Source: Psychrobacter sp. 1044
Lineage (GTDB): Bacteria > Pseudomonadota > Gammaproteobacteria > Pseudomonadales > Moraxellaceae
Assembly (NCBI RefSeq): GCF_904846525.1
Contig: NZ_CAJHAZ010000003.1
Location: 124,001-188,000 of the forward strand
DNA: 64,000 nucleotides
Reading direction: 5' to 3'
Position numbers and translations under genes: made by a program. Under the pieces are notes generated by a model that saw only the letters and a program-made list of their open reading frames with translations, was not told the DNA's origin and searched no databases. Positions 8,440 to 16,907 of the stretch are shown piece after piece (within the stretch, counting starts at the first letter, position 1; every line of letters begins with the position of its first letter).

Positions 8440-9405
8440 ATGGATGTGAGTCAGGGTGAAAATAACAGTCAATCTGAGCAGGCAGCGTGTAAAATAGCAA
8501 CCGACAAGCTCAGTATCCTAGTGGTATCAGGGCGTTCAGGCTCAGGTAAAACCTCAGTATTGAATATCTTAGAAGATTTAGGGTATTATTCTATTGATAA
8601 CTTACCGTTATCCTTATTGCCGGATGCTGCGCATAAATTGGTCAATGAAAGTGGGATTCGTCGTATTGCGCTTGGTGTTGATATTCGAACACCGCGAGCG
8701 GACCTATCCAACTTTTTAGAGATGCATGCATCCTTAAAGAAAACATACGGGGCGCATGCGGTCAAAGTAGTGTACGTGACCGCGCAAGAAAGTACCTTGA
8801 TAGCACGTTTTAATGCGACACGCCGCGTACATCCGCTGATGTCACAGGATATCGATAGTGACAATGCCAAGCACATTGCTTTTAATCTACCTGCCGCGAT
8901 TAAAAAAGAAGTGGAGCTGTTAGAGCCTATCGCAGGTCATGCCGATATCAGAATTGATACCAGCAATTTGAATATTCATCAATTGAAAGACAGCTTGCGT
9001 GAACATGTCGGCGTGGACAATCAGATTGTGATTAATCTGCTGTCTTTTGGCTTTAAATATGGCAGTCCTATTGATGCAGATTTTGTCTTTGATGTGAGAA
9101 TTTTGCCGAATCCGCATTGGAACCCTGAATTGCGTACTTCGACAGGTCTAGACATGGAAGTTGCCGCATTCTTTGCCGACTATCCAGAAGTGGCTGAGAT
9201 GACTGATGATATAGATAAGTTTTTAACCCGTTGGTTGCCCGAATTTTTACACAATAACCGCCATACAGTGACAGTGGCTATTGGCTGTACTGGTGGTAAG
9301 CATCGTTCAGTATTCATCACCGATAATTTACAACGTCGTCTTGGCGATGTTATGCCGCAAAGTATAAAAGTGCTGGCGAAACATCGTGAAAAAAATCGTT
9401 GGTAG
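8440..9405 (+). CDS. rapZ: RNase adapter / nucleotide-binding protein RapZ
   Basis: A P-loop protein of the RapZ/YvcJ family. In E. coli RapZ delivers the GlmZ RNA to RNase E and so tunes amino-sugar synthesis; in other bacteria the role is less clear. The Walker A motif SGRSGSGKTS lies near residues 30-39 and is followed by LEDLGYYSIDNLPLSLLP. The C-terminal domain has LSFGFKYGSPIDADFVFDVRILPNP and the VAIGCTGGKHRSV motif. The N terminus carries about 22 extra residues, and the tail HREKNRW is less basic than the RNA-binding tail of E. coli RapZ. Here it sits after panBC rather than in the usual rpoN-pts neighbourhood. Confidence 0.88.
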   Translation: MDVSQGENNSQSEQAACKIATDKLSILVVSGRSGSGKTSVLNILEDLGYYSIDNLPLSLLPDAAHKLVNESGIRRIALGVDIRTPRADLSNFLEMHASLKKTYGAHAVKVVYVTAQESTLIARFNATRRVHPLMSQDIDSDNAKHIAFNLPAAIKKEVELLEPIAGHADIRIDTSNLNIHQLKDSLREHVGVDNQIVINLLSFGFKYGSPIDADFVFDVRILPNPHWNPELRTSTGLDMEVAAFFADYPEVAEMTDDIDKFLTRWLPEFLHNNRHTVTVAIGCTGGKHRSVFITDNLQRRLGDVMPQSIKVLAKHREKNRW

Positions 9406-9420
9406 TTATTGGTAAACACT

Positions 9421-9469
9421 GGGGCATATCTTCATTTTTATCACTATTCCTAAAATGAGGACATGCCCC
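9421..9469. repeat. 49-bp imperfect palindrome after rapZ
   Basis: Eighteen-base arms (GGGGCATATCTTCATTTT and AAAATGAGGACATGCCCC) pair with one mismatch and one G-U pair around a 13-base loop. There is no T tract directly after it. The right arm shares AAATGAGGACA with the palindrome at 15663-15712. Confidence 0.7.
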
Positions 9470-9505
9470 TGTTAATTTTATTATTTATTATTTTGGAAAG
9501 CTTTT

Positions 9506-10024
9506 ATGATTGACTGGAAAGAACAGGATATGCGCGTCTCGCGCACTGAACTCAAAAAAGCCCATGAGCGCTTGCAGAAGTTGTCGATACCACTTGCCAG
9601 CTTATCGAAAAAGCAGCTCAAAAATCTGCCAGCCAGTGACTATTTTATGGCAGAACTCATGGCATTGGCCGATATCACCAGCGCTAATGCTCGTATTCGC
9701 CAAACCAAGCGCGTTGGTAAGCTTATTAGTGAAGAAAACCGCCACGAATTGGTAAAAGCATTATTTGATGCGTTTTTCCCTAAAGAACAGGTCTCAAAAA
9801 TAGAAAGTTGGTTTGAGCGTTTAAATATTAATGATGAAGGGACGCTTAAGCAGTTCGTTAAACAGTACCAAGCATCTGAACAAAATAGTATGTATCAATT
9901 ACTGTTATGGATTGAGTACGCCAAACATACCCAAGATGATGAGCTGATGGCAGAGTCTAAAGCGGATTTAGCCAGTTATATTCGTGAAGTCACTATTTTG
10001 TCGCAATTGAAAAAAGAAAAATAA
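9506..10024 (+). CDS. darP: ribosome-associated protein YjgA/DarP (DUF615)
   Basis: A 172-residue DUF615 protein. In E. coli the homologue associates with late 50S assembly intermediates. The family signature is visible in RVSRTELKKAHERLQKL, AELMALADITSANARIRQTKRVGKLI and the helical, charged C terminus. A GGAAAG site precedes the ATG by about 7 nt. A later in-frame ATG (at the MRVSRTEL segment) is also possible. The gene stands alone after rapZ and ends at a strong terminator. Confidence 0.88.
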   Translation: MIDWKEQDMRVSRTELKKAHERLQKLSIPLASLSKKQLKNLPASDYFMAELMALADITSANARIRQTKRVGKLISEENRHELVKALFDAFFPKEQVSKIESWFERLNINDEGTLKQFVKQYQASEQNSMYQLLLWIEYAKHTQDDELMAESKADLASYIREVTILSQLKKEK

Positions 10025-10102
10025 TAAGGTGATAGCGGCTAAATAGCTTTGACCACTATTTATACAATATCTCCACTTATAAATTAATTTAGTATCCAAA
10101 TA

Positions 10103-10135
10103 AAAAAAGCCAATCATCAAGTGATTGGCTTTTTT
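10103..10135. terminator. terminator between yjgA and dsbA
   Basis: AAAAAAGCCAATCA and TGATTGGCTTTTTT form a 14-bp stem with a 5-base loop, flanked by A and T runs. It can serve the plus-strand yjgA and the minus-strand dsbA. Confidence 0.9.
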
Positions 10136-10187
10136 ATGGGTAAGAGCATTTATGTCCAAATGGCACTTGTGGATAAATGCTAGTCCC

Positions 10188-10221
10188 TAATTTATAACGG
10201 TACTTAATTTATAACGGTACT
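10188..10221. repeat. 17-bp perfect tandem duplication
   Basis: TAATTTATAACGGTACT occurs twice head to tail, ending four bases from the dsbA stop codon. It probably arose by slippage in a non-coding spacer. Confidence 0.9.
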
Positions 10222-10225
10222 CAAC

Positions 10226-10846
10226 CTATTTCTTTTCAGCACGCACTTTGTCAACCAAATAGTCAACGACTTTAGGTACAGTAGCGCTTTCACCAGTTAC
10301 AACGTATTTGCCTTGTACGACGACTGCTGGCACACCAGAGAGCTGATAACGCTTAGCGCCTGCTTGTGAACGACCAATTTTCGTACCAACAGCGAATGAA
10401 TTATAAAGGCTATTGAATTTCTTCTCATTAACGCCTTTCGATGCATACCATTTGCTTAATGATGATTGATCAAAGATTTTCTTACCATCTTTGTGAATGG
10501 CATCAAATAGCGCGTCATGAGTCTTGTCCTCAAACCCTAGCAGCTGAGCGGCATAGAAACCACGAGCGTTGGCTTCCCAGACAGGGTTAAGCGCTGCTGG
10601 CGTTTTGAAAAAGGCAACGTCTTTGTCTTTGTTTTTAGCCCATTTTTCCATGTGCGGGTTAAGAACGTTACAATGCGGGCAACCATACCAAAAAAACTCA
10701 CGAACAATGATAGCATCACCGCTGATTTTTTCTGGATTGTCTAGCACGCGATAGTCTTTTCCGGCGACATAGTCGGCAGCTTGTGCGCCCATAGTGGCAA
10801 GTCCAATGGCCATGGCCAGACCAGTCAGTGTGATGACACGTTTCAT
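10226..10846 (-). CDS. dsbA: periplasmic thiol:disulfide oxidoreductase DsbA
   Basis: DsbA oxidises cysteine pairs in exported proteins. The 206 residues start with a clear signal peptide (positive MKR, hydrophobic core, cleavage after AQA at residue 23). The mature part has the thioredoxin-type active site FFWYGCPHCN (C56 and C59) and the cis-proline loop SGVPAVVV. The inserted helical domain (MEKWAKNKDKDVAF...) is as in gammaproteobacterial DsbA. AAGGA precedes the ATG by about 7 nt. It is divergent from ubiG across a 449-bp gap. No dsbB is present in the window. Confidence 0.95.
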   Translation of the reverse strand: MKRVITLTGLAMAIGLATMGAQAADYVAGKDYRVLDNPEKISGDAIIVREFFWYGCPHCNVLNPHMEKWAKNKDKDVAFFKTPAALNPVWEANARGFYAAQLLGFEDKTHDALFDAIHKDGKKIFDQSSLSKWYASKGVNEKKFNSLYNSFAVGTKIGRSQAGAKRYQLSGVPAVVVQGKYVVTGESATVPKVVDYLVDKVRAEKK

Positions 10847-11295
10847 ACTTTATCCTTGAGGTGTGAAAACTTCGGGTTTGTTGAGATGTTTTAGTATCGT
10901 ATGGTTTTGGGTATAGCGCACAGGTTTTTAAAGTGCCCAAACGAGACAGTGTCGAGTATAATCGAACTATAGCGACGTATCGACTATAATAACGTAAAAC
11001 ATGGTCGCTTGTGAATCCGATTCTTAACTAATGGTTGTAAAGCTGTGAGCCATTATTTAAGGCTTATTTCACCGCGTTTTTTGGAATTTTTTTAGCGTTT
11101 TATTATTTAGGTTTTAGACTGTTTGAGGCATCTGTCATTTAAAAAAACTGTACAGAAAATATGAACGTTTGCTAAGACCATTCACAATCGGTGACGATGT
11201 ACTCACGACAAAGCTGCCGCTCTCATGCTAATATTAGGTACATAATTGTGCACTGTATATGATTAAAACGATAATGACAATAAAGGAAAAATACA
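10847..11295. other. intergenic region between divergent dsbA and ubiG
   Basis: No ORF or hairpin of note. It contains two copies of TCGAsTATAAT (10952-10962 and 10980-10990) in which the -10-like TATAAT could act on the plus strand. On the minus strand the same stretch gives TATACT and TATAGT, possible -10 boxes for dsbA. Confidence 0.5.
11226..11234 (+). promoter_or_regulatory. candidate extended -10 promoter for ubiG
   Basis: TGCTAATAT fits TGn-TAnnnT, about 60 bp upstream of the ubiG ATG. The -35 region is weak. Confidence 0.4.
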
Positions 11296-12135
11296 ATGAG
11301 CTCAGCTCTATCTTCCTCGCCTTTTTTGAATGAGCAAGCAAACAGCAGTCTTGATGATACAACGGCTACCACCATTAATGTAGATCCTAGCGAAGTCGAT
11401 AAGTTTAATAAGTTGGCAAGCGAATGGTGGAGTAAGACGGGTGCATTTGCGACTTTGCATGAAATAAATCCACTGCGTTTAAATTGGATAGAAGAAAACG
11501 TCAAGCGCAGTTATCAAAATGACAGTGCTGATACGGACATTCATAAAACGGCTGAAACTGGCTTGGCTGGGAAAAAAGTGCTCGATGTCGGCTGTGGCGG
11601 CGGTATATTGTCAGAGTCTATGGCACGTCGCGGTGCGGATGTGACAGGGATTGATTTGGGTACCGAAAATCTGAAAGCGGCAGCGCTGCATGCAGAGCAA
11701 AGCGCTTTACATGAGACGCTGCGCTATCAGCATATCCCAGTAGAAGAACTAGCCAAAACTCATGCAGGTCAGTTCGATGTGGTGACTTGTATGGAGATGC
11801 TCGAGCATGTGCCTGATCCCAGCTCGATTGTGCAGGCGTGTTTTGAGTTATTGGCACCAGGCGGTGTTTGCGTGCTATCGACGATCAATCGAAACCCTAA
11901 ATCATATCTATTTGCCATCGTTGGGGCAGAATATGTATTGCGTTTGCTCGATCGCGGCACTCATGATTATAGCAAATTTATCACGCCAGCTGAGCTAGAC
12001 AAAATGGCAATTGACGCTGGATTCACACGTCAAGATATTATTGGCTTGCATTATAATCCGCTGACCAAGCGTTATTGGCTGGCTCAAAATGTCGATGTCA
12101 ATTACATGATAGCAGTACACAAGCCACTGGCTTAA
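11296..12135 (+). CDS. ubiG: ubiquinone biosynthesis O-methyltransferase UbiG
   Basis: UbiG performs both O-methylations in ubiquinone synthesis using SAM. The SAM-binding motif I KVLDVGCGGGILSESMARRGADVTGID is followed by DVVTCMEMLEHVPDP and the late motif LAPGGVCVLSTINR. The N-terminal DKFNKLASEWWSKTGAFATLHEINPLRLNWI is the UbiG-specific membrane/substrate region. The 279 residues exceed E. coli UbiG (240) because of an N-terminal extension of about 30 and an insertion (VKRSYQNDSADTDIHKTAETG). AAGGAAAAA lies upstream of the ATG. It starts the conserved ubiG-mupP-yciK cluster. Confidence 0.94.
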   Translation: MSSALSSSPFLNEQANSSLDDTTATTINVDPSEVDKFNKLASEWWSKTGAFATLHEINPLRLNWIEENVKRSYQNDSADTDIHKTAETGLAGKKVLDVGCGGGILSESMARRGADVTGIDLGTENLKAAALHAEQSALHETLRYQHIPVEELAKTHAGQFDVVTCMEMLEHVPDPSSIVQACFELLAPGGVCVLSTINRNPKSYLFAIVGAEYVLRLLDRGTHDYSKFITPAELDKMAIDAGFTRQDIIGLHYNPLTKRYWLAQNVDVNYMIAVHKPLA

Positions 12136-12210
12136 GCTGAATGCCGTATTTGGTTGTTTTCATGCCATACTATTTCACTCAACACCTTATTTATATTAAG
12201 AGCATTCACT

Positions 12211-12921
12211 ATGAGCCAATTTGTAAAAGCGGTTTTATTTGATCTCGATGGGACATTAATCGATACGGCTGCTGATTTTGTCCGTATTATCGGTAAAATG
12301 AGCCGCCAAAATGATTGGCAAGCACCCCCTGAAACAGAAATTCGCGAGCAAGTTTCTGCTGGTGCCTCAGCGATGGTACAGTTGATGCTACGTCATAACG
12401 ATCAAATTGAGGTTAGCGAAGAAGCTTTGCAGGAGTTTCGCCAACAGTTTTTAGATGATTATGAAGCTGAGATATGCGTCGATAGTTGTGTGTTCGCTGA
12501 ATTAGAAGACGTGTTGACTGCTCTTGAAGAAAAAGGGGTGCCATGGGGTATTGTGACCAACAAGCCGCGTTATCTGGCAGAGAAGTTACTAGAAAAGATG
12601 CAGTTAGACGGGCGCTGTTCTGCTTTGGTTTGTCCTGATGATGTGTCTCGCTCAAAACCTGACCCAGAGCCTATGTATGCGGCGTTAGAGAAGCTTGGTA
12701 TCCCTCGCGGCGCCGCTGAAAGTGTGATTTATGTTGGCGACCATATCCGTGATATCGAAGCTGGTAATGCGGCTGGCATGCCGACGATTCTAGCTGCTTA
12801 TGGTTATATTCCGCCTGAAGATCAAAAAAACCTAAAGAAATGGGGTGCAGATTATATTACTGATACGCCTGAGCAATTAAATAAACTGCTACTCTCTTCT
12901 GGTAAATTTGACTATTTATAA
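12211..12921 (+). CDS. mupP: HAD phosphatase, probably N-acetylmuramic acid 6-phosphate phosphatase MupP
   Basis: A HAD-superfamily phosphatase of 236 residues. Motif I is VLFDLDGTLIDTA, motif II VTNKP, the motif III lysine lies in RSKPDPEP, and motif IV is YVGDHIRDIEAGNAAGM. It would be called phosphoglycolate phosphatase (gph) by default. In Pseudomonas and relatives, however, the HAD gene between ubiG and a yciK-type dehydrogenase is mupP, which removes the 6-phosphate of MurNAc-6P in the AmgK/MurU cell-wall recycling route, and the GDHxRDI form of motif IV fits that group. ATG at 12211 begins the conserved MSQFVKAVLFDLDG; longer in-frame starts overlap only spacer. Gph remains the alternative. 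Confidence 0.72.
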   Translation: MSQFVKAVLFDLDGTLIDTAADFVRIIGKMSRQNDWQAPPETEIREQVSAGASAMVQLMLRHNDQIEVSEEALQEFRQQFLDDYEAEICVDSCVFAELEDVLTALEEKGVPWGIVTNKPRYLAEKLLEKMQLDGRCSALVCPDDVSRSKPDPEPMYAALEKLGIPRGAAESVIYVGDHIRDIEAGNAAGMPTILAAYGYIPPEDQKNLKKWGADYITDTPEQLNKLLLSSGKFDYL

Positions 12922-13020
12922 ATCAAATTATAAATCGAGTCCAACACACTCTATGTTTTTAAAGAAACACGATAAATACTTAGCTTCCCAACTATTAAAC
13001 GATAAGCAGTGAGCAATGCC

Positions 13021-13857
13021 ATGAGTGACAATATTAATCAGCCGGCTAATCAGCAAGACAACCAAAAAACCGTTCAAAGTCTAATTCAACCTTTAACTCA
13101 TAACGATATTCGCAACTTTGTGCCATCTGATAATTGTTTAGATGGTAAGACTATTTTGGTCACGGGGGCAGGTGACGGTATCGGCCGCGTTGCCGCGCTG
13201 ACTTATGCTCGTTATGGAGCGACAGTCCTGTTATTGGGACGTACCAGCAGCAAGCTTGAATATGTTTATGATGAGATTGAAAGTCTTGGTGGCAAACAGC
13301 CTGCCATGCTACCGATGAATCTAGAAGGAGCAACTTATGCTGAGATGCAGCAGTTAGAGGGGTTGATTAATAAAGAAGTCGGTCAGCTCGATGGTATCTT
13401 ACACAATGCGGGCATGCTTGGGCAGCTAACCCCACTTGAGATGTATGACGTCGATACTTTTGCACAAGTTATGAAGGTGAACTTTACCTCGACGTTTATG
13501 CTCACCCAAGCACTGCTACCATTACTTAAAGATGCTGAGAATGGCTCTATTGTTTTCACCTCTAGCACGGTCGGTACACATCCTCGCGCGTTCTGGGGTG
13601 CTTATGCGCTGTCCAAGCAAGCCGTAGAAGGCATGAGTGATATCTTTACCCAAGAGACGCAGAATACGACTAATTTACGTTTTAACTGTGTCAATCCTGG
13701 TGGTACTCGTACCAATATGCGTGCGCATGCTTATCCAGGAGAAAACCCTATGAGCTTAAAAACGCCTGAAGATATCATGGCAGGCTATGTCTGTTTAATG
13801 AGTGATGCCAGTATCGGGGTACGCGGGCAAGTGGTTGAGCTACAGCCAAAAGATTAG
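13021..13857 (+). CDS. short-chain dehydrogenase/reductase, YciK family
   Basis: A classical SDR with the NAD(P)-binding TGAGDGIGR motif, the HNAG motif (LHNAGMLGQ) and the catalytic YALSK motif. The domain LDGKTILVTGAGDGIGRVAALTYARYGATVLLLGR resembles E. coli YciK. About 30 extra polar residues precede it. Two starts compete: GTG at 13009 and ATG at 13021, neither with a strong ribosome site. The gene completes the ubiG-mupP-SDR order seen in pseudomonads. Substrate is unknown. Confidence 0.82.
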   Translation: MSDNINQPANQQDNQKTVQSLIQPLTHNDIRNFVPSDNCLDGKTILVTGAGDGIGRVAALTYARYGATVLLLGRTSSKLEYVYDEIESLGGKQPAMLPMNLEGATYAEMQQLEGLINKEVGQLDGILHNAGMLGQLTPLEMYDVDTFAQVMKVNFTSTFMLTQALLPLLKDAENGSIVFTSSTVGTHPRAFWGAYALSKQAVEGMSDIFTQETQNTTNLRFNCVNPGGTRTNMRAHAYPGENPMSLKTPEDIMAGYVCLMSDASIGVRGQVVELQPKD

Positions 13858-14018
13858 CCATGTGATTTTTTGCTAGGAAATGTCATTATTTAGGGTATTT
13901 ATTCGCTTACTTTCAGATTGAGGCATGCTCTAGTAGGTTGCAATTAATTATAAACAACCCCATCTATTTGTTATTAAAGCGATTTGTAATATCTAATGAT
14001 AATAAATAGGATGGGATT

Positions 14019-14285
14019 ATGGCAGGTGGTTGGTCAAGAGATGGTGCTGAGCATGAGCAAATGGATGCAACGGTAAATGATGCATTAGAGCGGGCAAGAC
14101 GTGCGTTGCCAACTGGCATCAGTGCCGAAATGTGTGATGAATGCGGCAAGCCTATTCCAGAAGCACGGCGGTTAGCAGTGCCTGGTATTCAGCATTGCGT
14201 CAGCTGTCAGACAGAACTTGAACAAGAGGCGAGAGCCGCTGAGTTGTTTAACCGGCGCGGTAGCAAAGACAGTCAATTACGTTAA
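14019..14285 (+). CDS. DksA/TraR-type zinc finger protein (YbiI-like)
   Basis: A small protein of 88 residues whose C-terminal half has a four-cysteine zinc finger, CDECGKPIPEARRLAVPGIQHCVSCQ, as in the DksA/TraR C4 family. It lacks the long coiled coil that lets DksA reach into RNA polymerase. The opening MAGGWSRDGAEHEQMDATVNDALERAR resembles YbiI-type short members. Ribosome site GGATGGG precedes the ATG. It is a single-gene unit bounded by a perfect terminator. Function in these small proteins is not established. Confidence 0.82.
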   Translation: MAGGWSRDGAEHEQMDATVNDALERARRALPTGISAEMCDECGKPIPEARRLAVPGIQHCVSCQTELEQEARAAELFNRRGSKDSQLR

Positions 14286-14290
14286 AAAAG

Positions 14291-14337
14291 AAAAAGGGCA
14301 GACATTGCTATATCGAACAGCAATGTCTGCCCTTTTT
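14291..14337. terminator. strong bidirectional terminator
   Basis: Two perfect 19-base arms (AAAAAGGGCAGACATTGCT and its complement) around a 9-base loop, with A and T runs outside. It serves the convergent DksA-like gene and the CobW-family gene. Confidence 0.95.
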
Positions 14338-14347
14338 TTGTCTATTA

Positions 14348-15604
14348 CTATATAACCAGTGCCATTAGTTCACGGTCGCAGGTATCCCAATCGATAGAAG
14401 GTAGCGTCTCTATAGAAGATAAAAATGCTGTCCTATCTTTTTCTTCTGAGCGGTCGCTTTCTACTGCTGTATCGTTGTCGTTATTAGCATTTGCCTCCAA
14501 CTGTAATATAATCTCTAGCCGACTATCAACTTGTGCGCTAACCGTACTGGTGGTTAAGCTGTCAGGGGTAAAATTGATTTGTAGCCAGCCATCAGACGTA
14601 TGAACCACACCTTTGATACGTTGCCAGTTCGGTAGCATTAATAACCAACTCTGTAACTCATCCGCTTTTAATATGTAGTGCGCTGGCAGTCGCCAACCCG
14701 CCAACTGTAACTCTTGTTGTTTCTCATGATAACGATAAGGTAGCTCAATATCTGTGCTGGTCTGCGCATCATCTTTGTTTGTAAAAGCGTCGGATGACAA
14801 GGTGGTCGATATCGATAGGGCATTACTCTGTGGTTGCAAGCTAGTAATCGATTTTTGAGGGTGAACAATATTGACTATGCGTTGTTTCGAGATAACCTGA
14901 CTGGGCTTGGTTAGCTGAGTTTTCAACTCTGATACGCTTGATTCTGATAAAAGAATATTGGATGAGTCATTTGTATCATGAGATATCTGCTCAGATGCTG
15001 CCCAAATAATTTTTACCTGTGCATTGAGCTTGGCTATCCATTGTTGCAGTGCTTGTTTTTCGCTATCGCTCAATTGAGCATAGCGATTAATGACCAACAC
15101 ATCGGCATCACGGACATGCGCTTGAAAACCGTCATGATGACGATATTTATCTTGCTGCCATTGTACGCCACTCAGTACCGTTATTACTGCCTGCATATTG
15201 AGCGCTGTTTGCCAATGAGGTGCACTGAGCTGCATGATAAGCTCACGTGGATGAGCAAGCCCTGTGGGTTCGATGAGCAACCGCTGTGGATGATGCTCAC
15301 TAAGTAGCCGACTGATAGCAATTTGTAATGGCAGCTGACTGGTACAACAAATACAGCCACCACTAACTTCTCGTATCGCAATATTATCTTGCTCAGGCTT
15401 ACTATCTTGTGCGCTTGCCAGCAGCGCACCATCAATACCGATACGACCAAATTCATTGATCAGTAATGCCCAGCGCTCATCGGCAGGTTTGATAGCAAGC
15501 AGCTGATTAATCACTGTGGTCTTGCCAGCACCCAAAAACCCTGTCACCAAGGTGCAGGGTATGTTTTGAAAAATAATAGGTTTTTTCACAGAGACACTCA
15601 TCAT
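14348..15604 (-). CDS. CobW/COG0523 family GTP-binding metallochaperone-like protein
   Basis: A G3E-family P-loop GTPase of the COG0523 group (YjiA, YeiR, ZigA, CobW). Walker A is VTGFLGAGKTT at residues 20-30, the metal-binding CxCC motif is GGCICCT (C84, C86, C87), and LLIEPTGLAHP and the base-recognition VINR segment follow. The C-terminal CobW_C domain is present (YILKADELQSWL..., GVVHTSDGWLQINF), separated from the GTPase by a ~90-residue variable linker rich in S, T and Q. Members deliver zinc or other metals to client enzymes, often under zinc limitation. No Zur box is evident. The start codon lies inside a hairpin (15603-15642), which may affect initiation. Confidence 0.85.
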   Translation of the reverse strand: MMSVSVKKPIIFQNIPCTLVTGFLGAGKTTVINQLLAIKPADERWALLINEFGRIGIDGALLASAQDSKPEQDNIAIREVSGGCICCTSQLPLQIAISRLLSEHHPQRLLIEPTGLAHPRELIMQLSAPHWQTALNMQAVITVLSGVQWQQDKYRHHDGFQAHVRDADVLVINRYAQLSDSEKQALQQWIAKLNAQVKIIWAASEQISHDTNDSSNILLSESSVSELKTQLTKPSQVISKQRIVNIVHPQKSITSLQPQSNALSISTTLSSDAFTNKDDAQTSTDIELPYRYHEKQQELQLAGWRLPAHYILKADELQSWLLMLPNWQRIKGVVHTSDGWLQINFTPDSLTTSTVSAQVDSRLEIILQLEANANNDNDTAVESDRSEEKDRTAFLSSIETLPSIDWDTCDRELMALVI

Positions 15605-15642
15605 ATAGGCCGTATTTGTGAGTAATCAAACACGGCCTATAT
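15603..15642 (-). promoter_or_regulatory. hairpin covering the start codon of the CobW-family gene
   Basis: Sixteen-base arms (ATATAGGCCGTATTTG and CAAACACGGCCTATAT) pair with one mismatch around an 8-base loop. The left arm reaches into the ATG at 15604-15602. On the minus-strand mRNA the stem occupies where the ribosome site should be, and no purine-rich ribosome site is visible. No T run follows. Confidence 0.65.
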
Positions 15643-15662
15643 TAAAAGGAAATGATATTAGC

Positions 15663-15712
15663 GTGTGTCGTCAATTCAATCGATAATCGGAATTTTCGAA
15701 ATGAGGACACAC
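15663..15712. repeat. 50-bp imperfect palindrome after ompR
   Basis: GTGTGTCGTCAATTC pairs with GAAATGAGGACACAC with two mismatches. It lies 12 bp beyond the ompR stop. Its right arm shares AAATGAGGACA with the palindrome at 9421-9469. Confidence 0.6.
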
Positions 15713-15723
15713 TTAGTCAAAAG

Positions 15724-16482
15724 TTACTCACTTTTAACGGTTTCTACTTCGGCTTCGTCAGGAACGAATACATAGCCTACACCCCAAACGGTTTGGATGT
15801 AACGCGCTTGTGACGGGTTGTCTTCAATCAAACGACGCAAACGTGATACCTGTACGTCGATAGAACGCTCCATCGCACCCCATTCACGACCGCGTGCAAG
15901 GTTCATCAGTTTGTCACGGGTTAATGGCTCACGTGGATGCTGCACCAGTGCTTTTAGCACCGAAAACTCACCTGTTGTTAAGGTAACAACATTGCCGTCA
16001 CGTTTAAGCGTACGTGTCGATAAATCAAGCGTCCACGGTCCAAACTCAACCACTTCAAGCTGATGGCTTGGTGCGCCAGGCAGCTCGCGATTTTGACGAC
16101 GTAATACCGCTTTAATACGAGCCAACAGCTCTTTGGGGTTAAAGGGTTTTGGCAGATAATCATCTGCACCCGCTTCTAGACCAGCGATACGATCGGCATC
16201 ACCACCTTTGGCTGTTAGCATAATGATAGGAATGTCGCCATTATCTTCGCGTAGACGTTTACAGATACTGATGCCGTCTTCGCCTGGCAGCATCAAATCG
16301 AGTACCACCAATGAGAAAAGCTCACGCTGCAACAGTTTGTCCATTTGACTGCCATCATGAGCCGTACGGACGACAAAACCGTCGTCTTCTAGAAAGCGCT
16401 GTAATAAAGAGCGCAAGCGTGCATCGTCATCAACGACTAAAATTCGCTGAGTTAAGGTATCAGGGCTGTTGTTATCTGTCAT
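15724..16482 (-). CDS. ompR: OmpR-type response regulator
   Basis: A two-component response regulator of 252 residues with a receiver domain (ILVVDDDARLR acidic pocket, phosphoacceptor D62 in VVLDLMLPGEDG, MLTAK and LPKPFNPKEL switch residues) and a winged-helix DNA-binding domain ending RYIQTVWGVGYVFVPD. The closeness to E. coli OmpR is high, including LARGREWGAMERSIDVQVSRLRR. OmpR controls porins and envelope genes under osmotic or acid stress. The usual partner envZ is missing: the next gene downstream is a CobW GTPase. Divergent tex keeps part of the enterobacterial ompR-greB-tex neighbourhood. Confidence 0.93.
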   Translation of the reverse strand: MTDNNSPDTLTQRILVVDDDARLRSLLQRFLEDDGFVVRTAHDGSQMDKLLQRELFSLVVLDLMLPGEDGISICKRLREDNGDIPIIMLTAKGGDADRIAGLEAGADDYLPKPFNPKELLARIKAVLRRQNRELPGAPSHQLEVVEFGPWTLDLSTRTLKRDGNVVTLTTGEFSVLKALVQHPREPLTRDKLMNLARGREWGAMERSIDVQVSRLRRLIEDNPSQARYIQTVWGVGYVFVPDEAEVETVKSE

Positions 16483-16907
16483 ACAGTCATCCTCTTATAA
16501 AAATTATTATTGGTAGAAATTGTGATTAAAAATACAAGGGTAAATGTCTTTGTTAATAAAAATAGAATTCAGGAAAGCATCCATAAAGGTAACAATATTA
16601 GTGCTGCTAGCTAAAAACCATTCCATCAATTGCTAAAAATAAATAAATATAACAAACTAGTGTTCAGTACAGTAGTAAACTGCAATATTTGTACGATTAA
16701 GACTTTAGTGTATAAGATTGCTGTAATAATTGCATCAATGATAATGCTAAATGCTGTATGCGTTTGTTTAACAAGGCACAAGAACGGACGATATTAGACG
16801 ATTTTTGCTAGAAAACAGGCGATAAATAACGAAAAGATAAAAAGGATTTTTATTCATGCAGCTTTTGCTATAATGCAAAACTACATTTCTCAACGATTGA
16901 TACGTCT
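16483..16907. other. intergenic region between divergent ompR and tex
   Basis: AT-rich, with no ORF or hairpin of note. It holds the tex promoter listed separately; the ompR promoter was not resolved. Confidence 0.5.
16866..16874 (+). promoter_or_regulatory. extended -10 promoter for tex
   Basis: TGCTATAAT is a perfect extended -10. The start of transcription would fall about 26 nt before the tex ATG. The -35 region is only T-rich. Confidence 0.65.
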
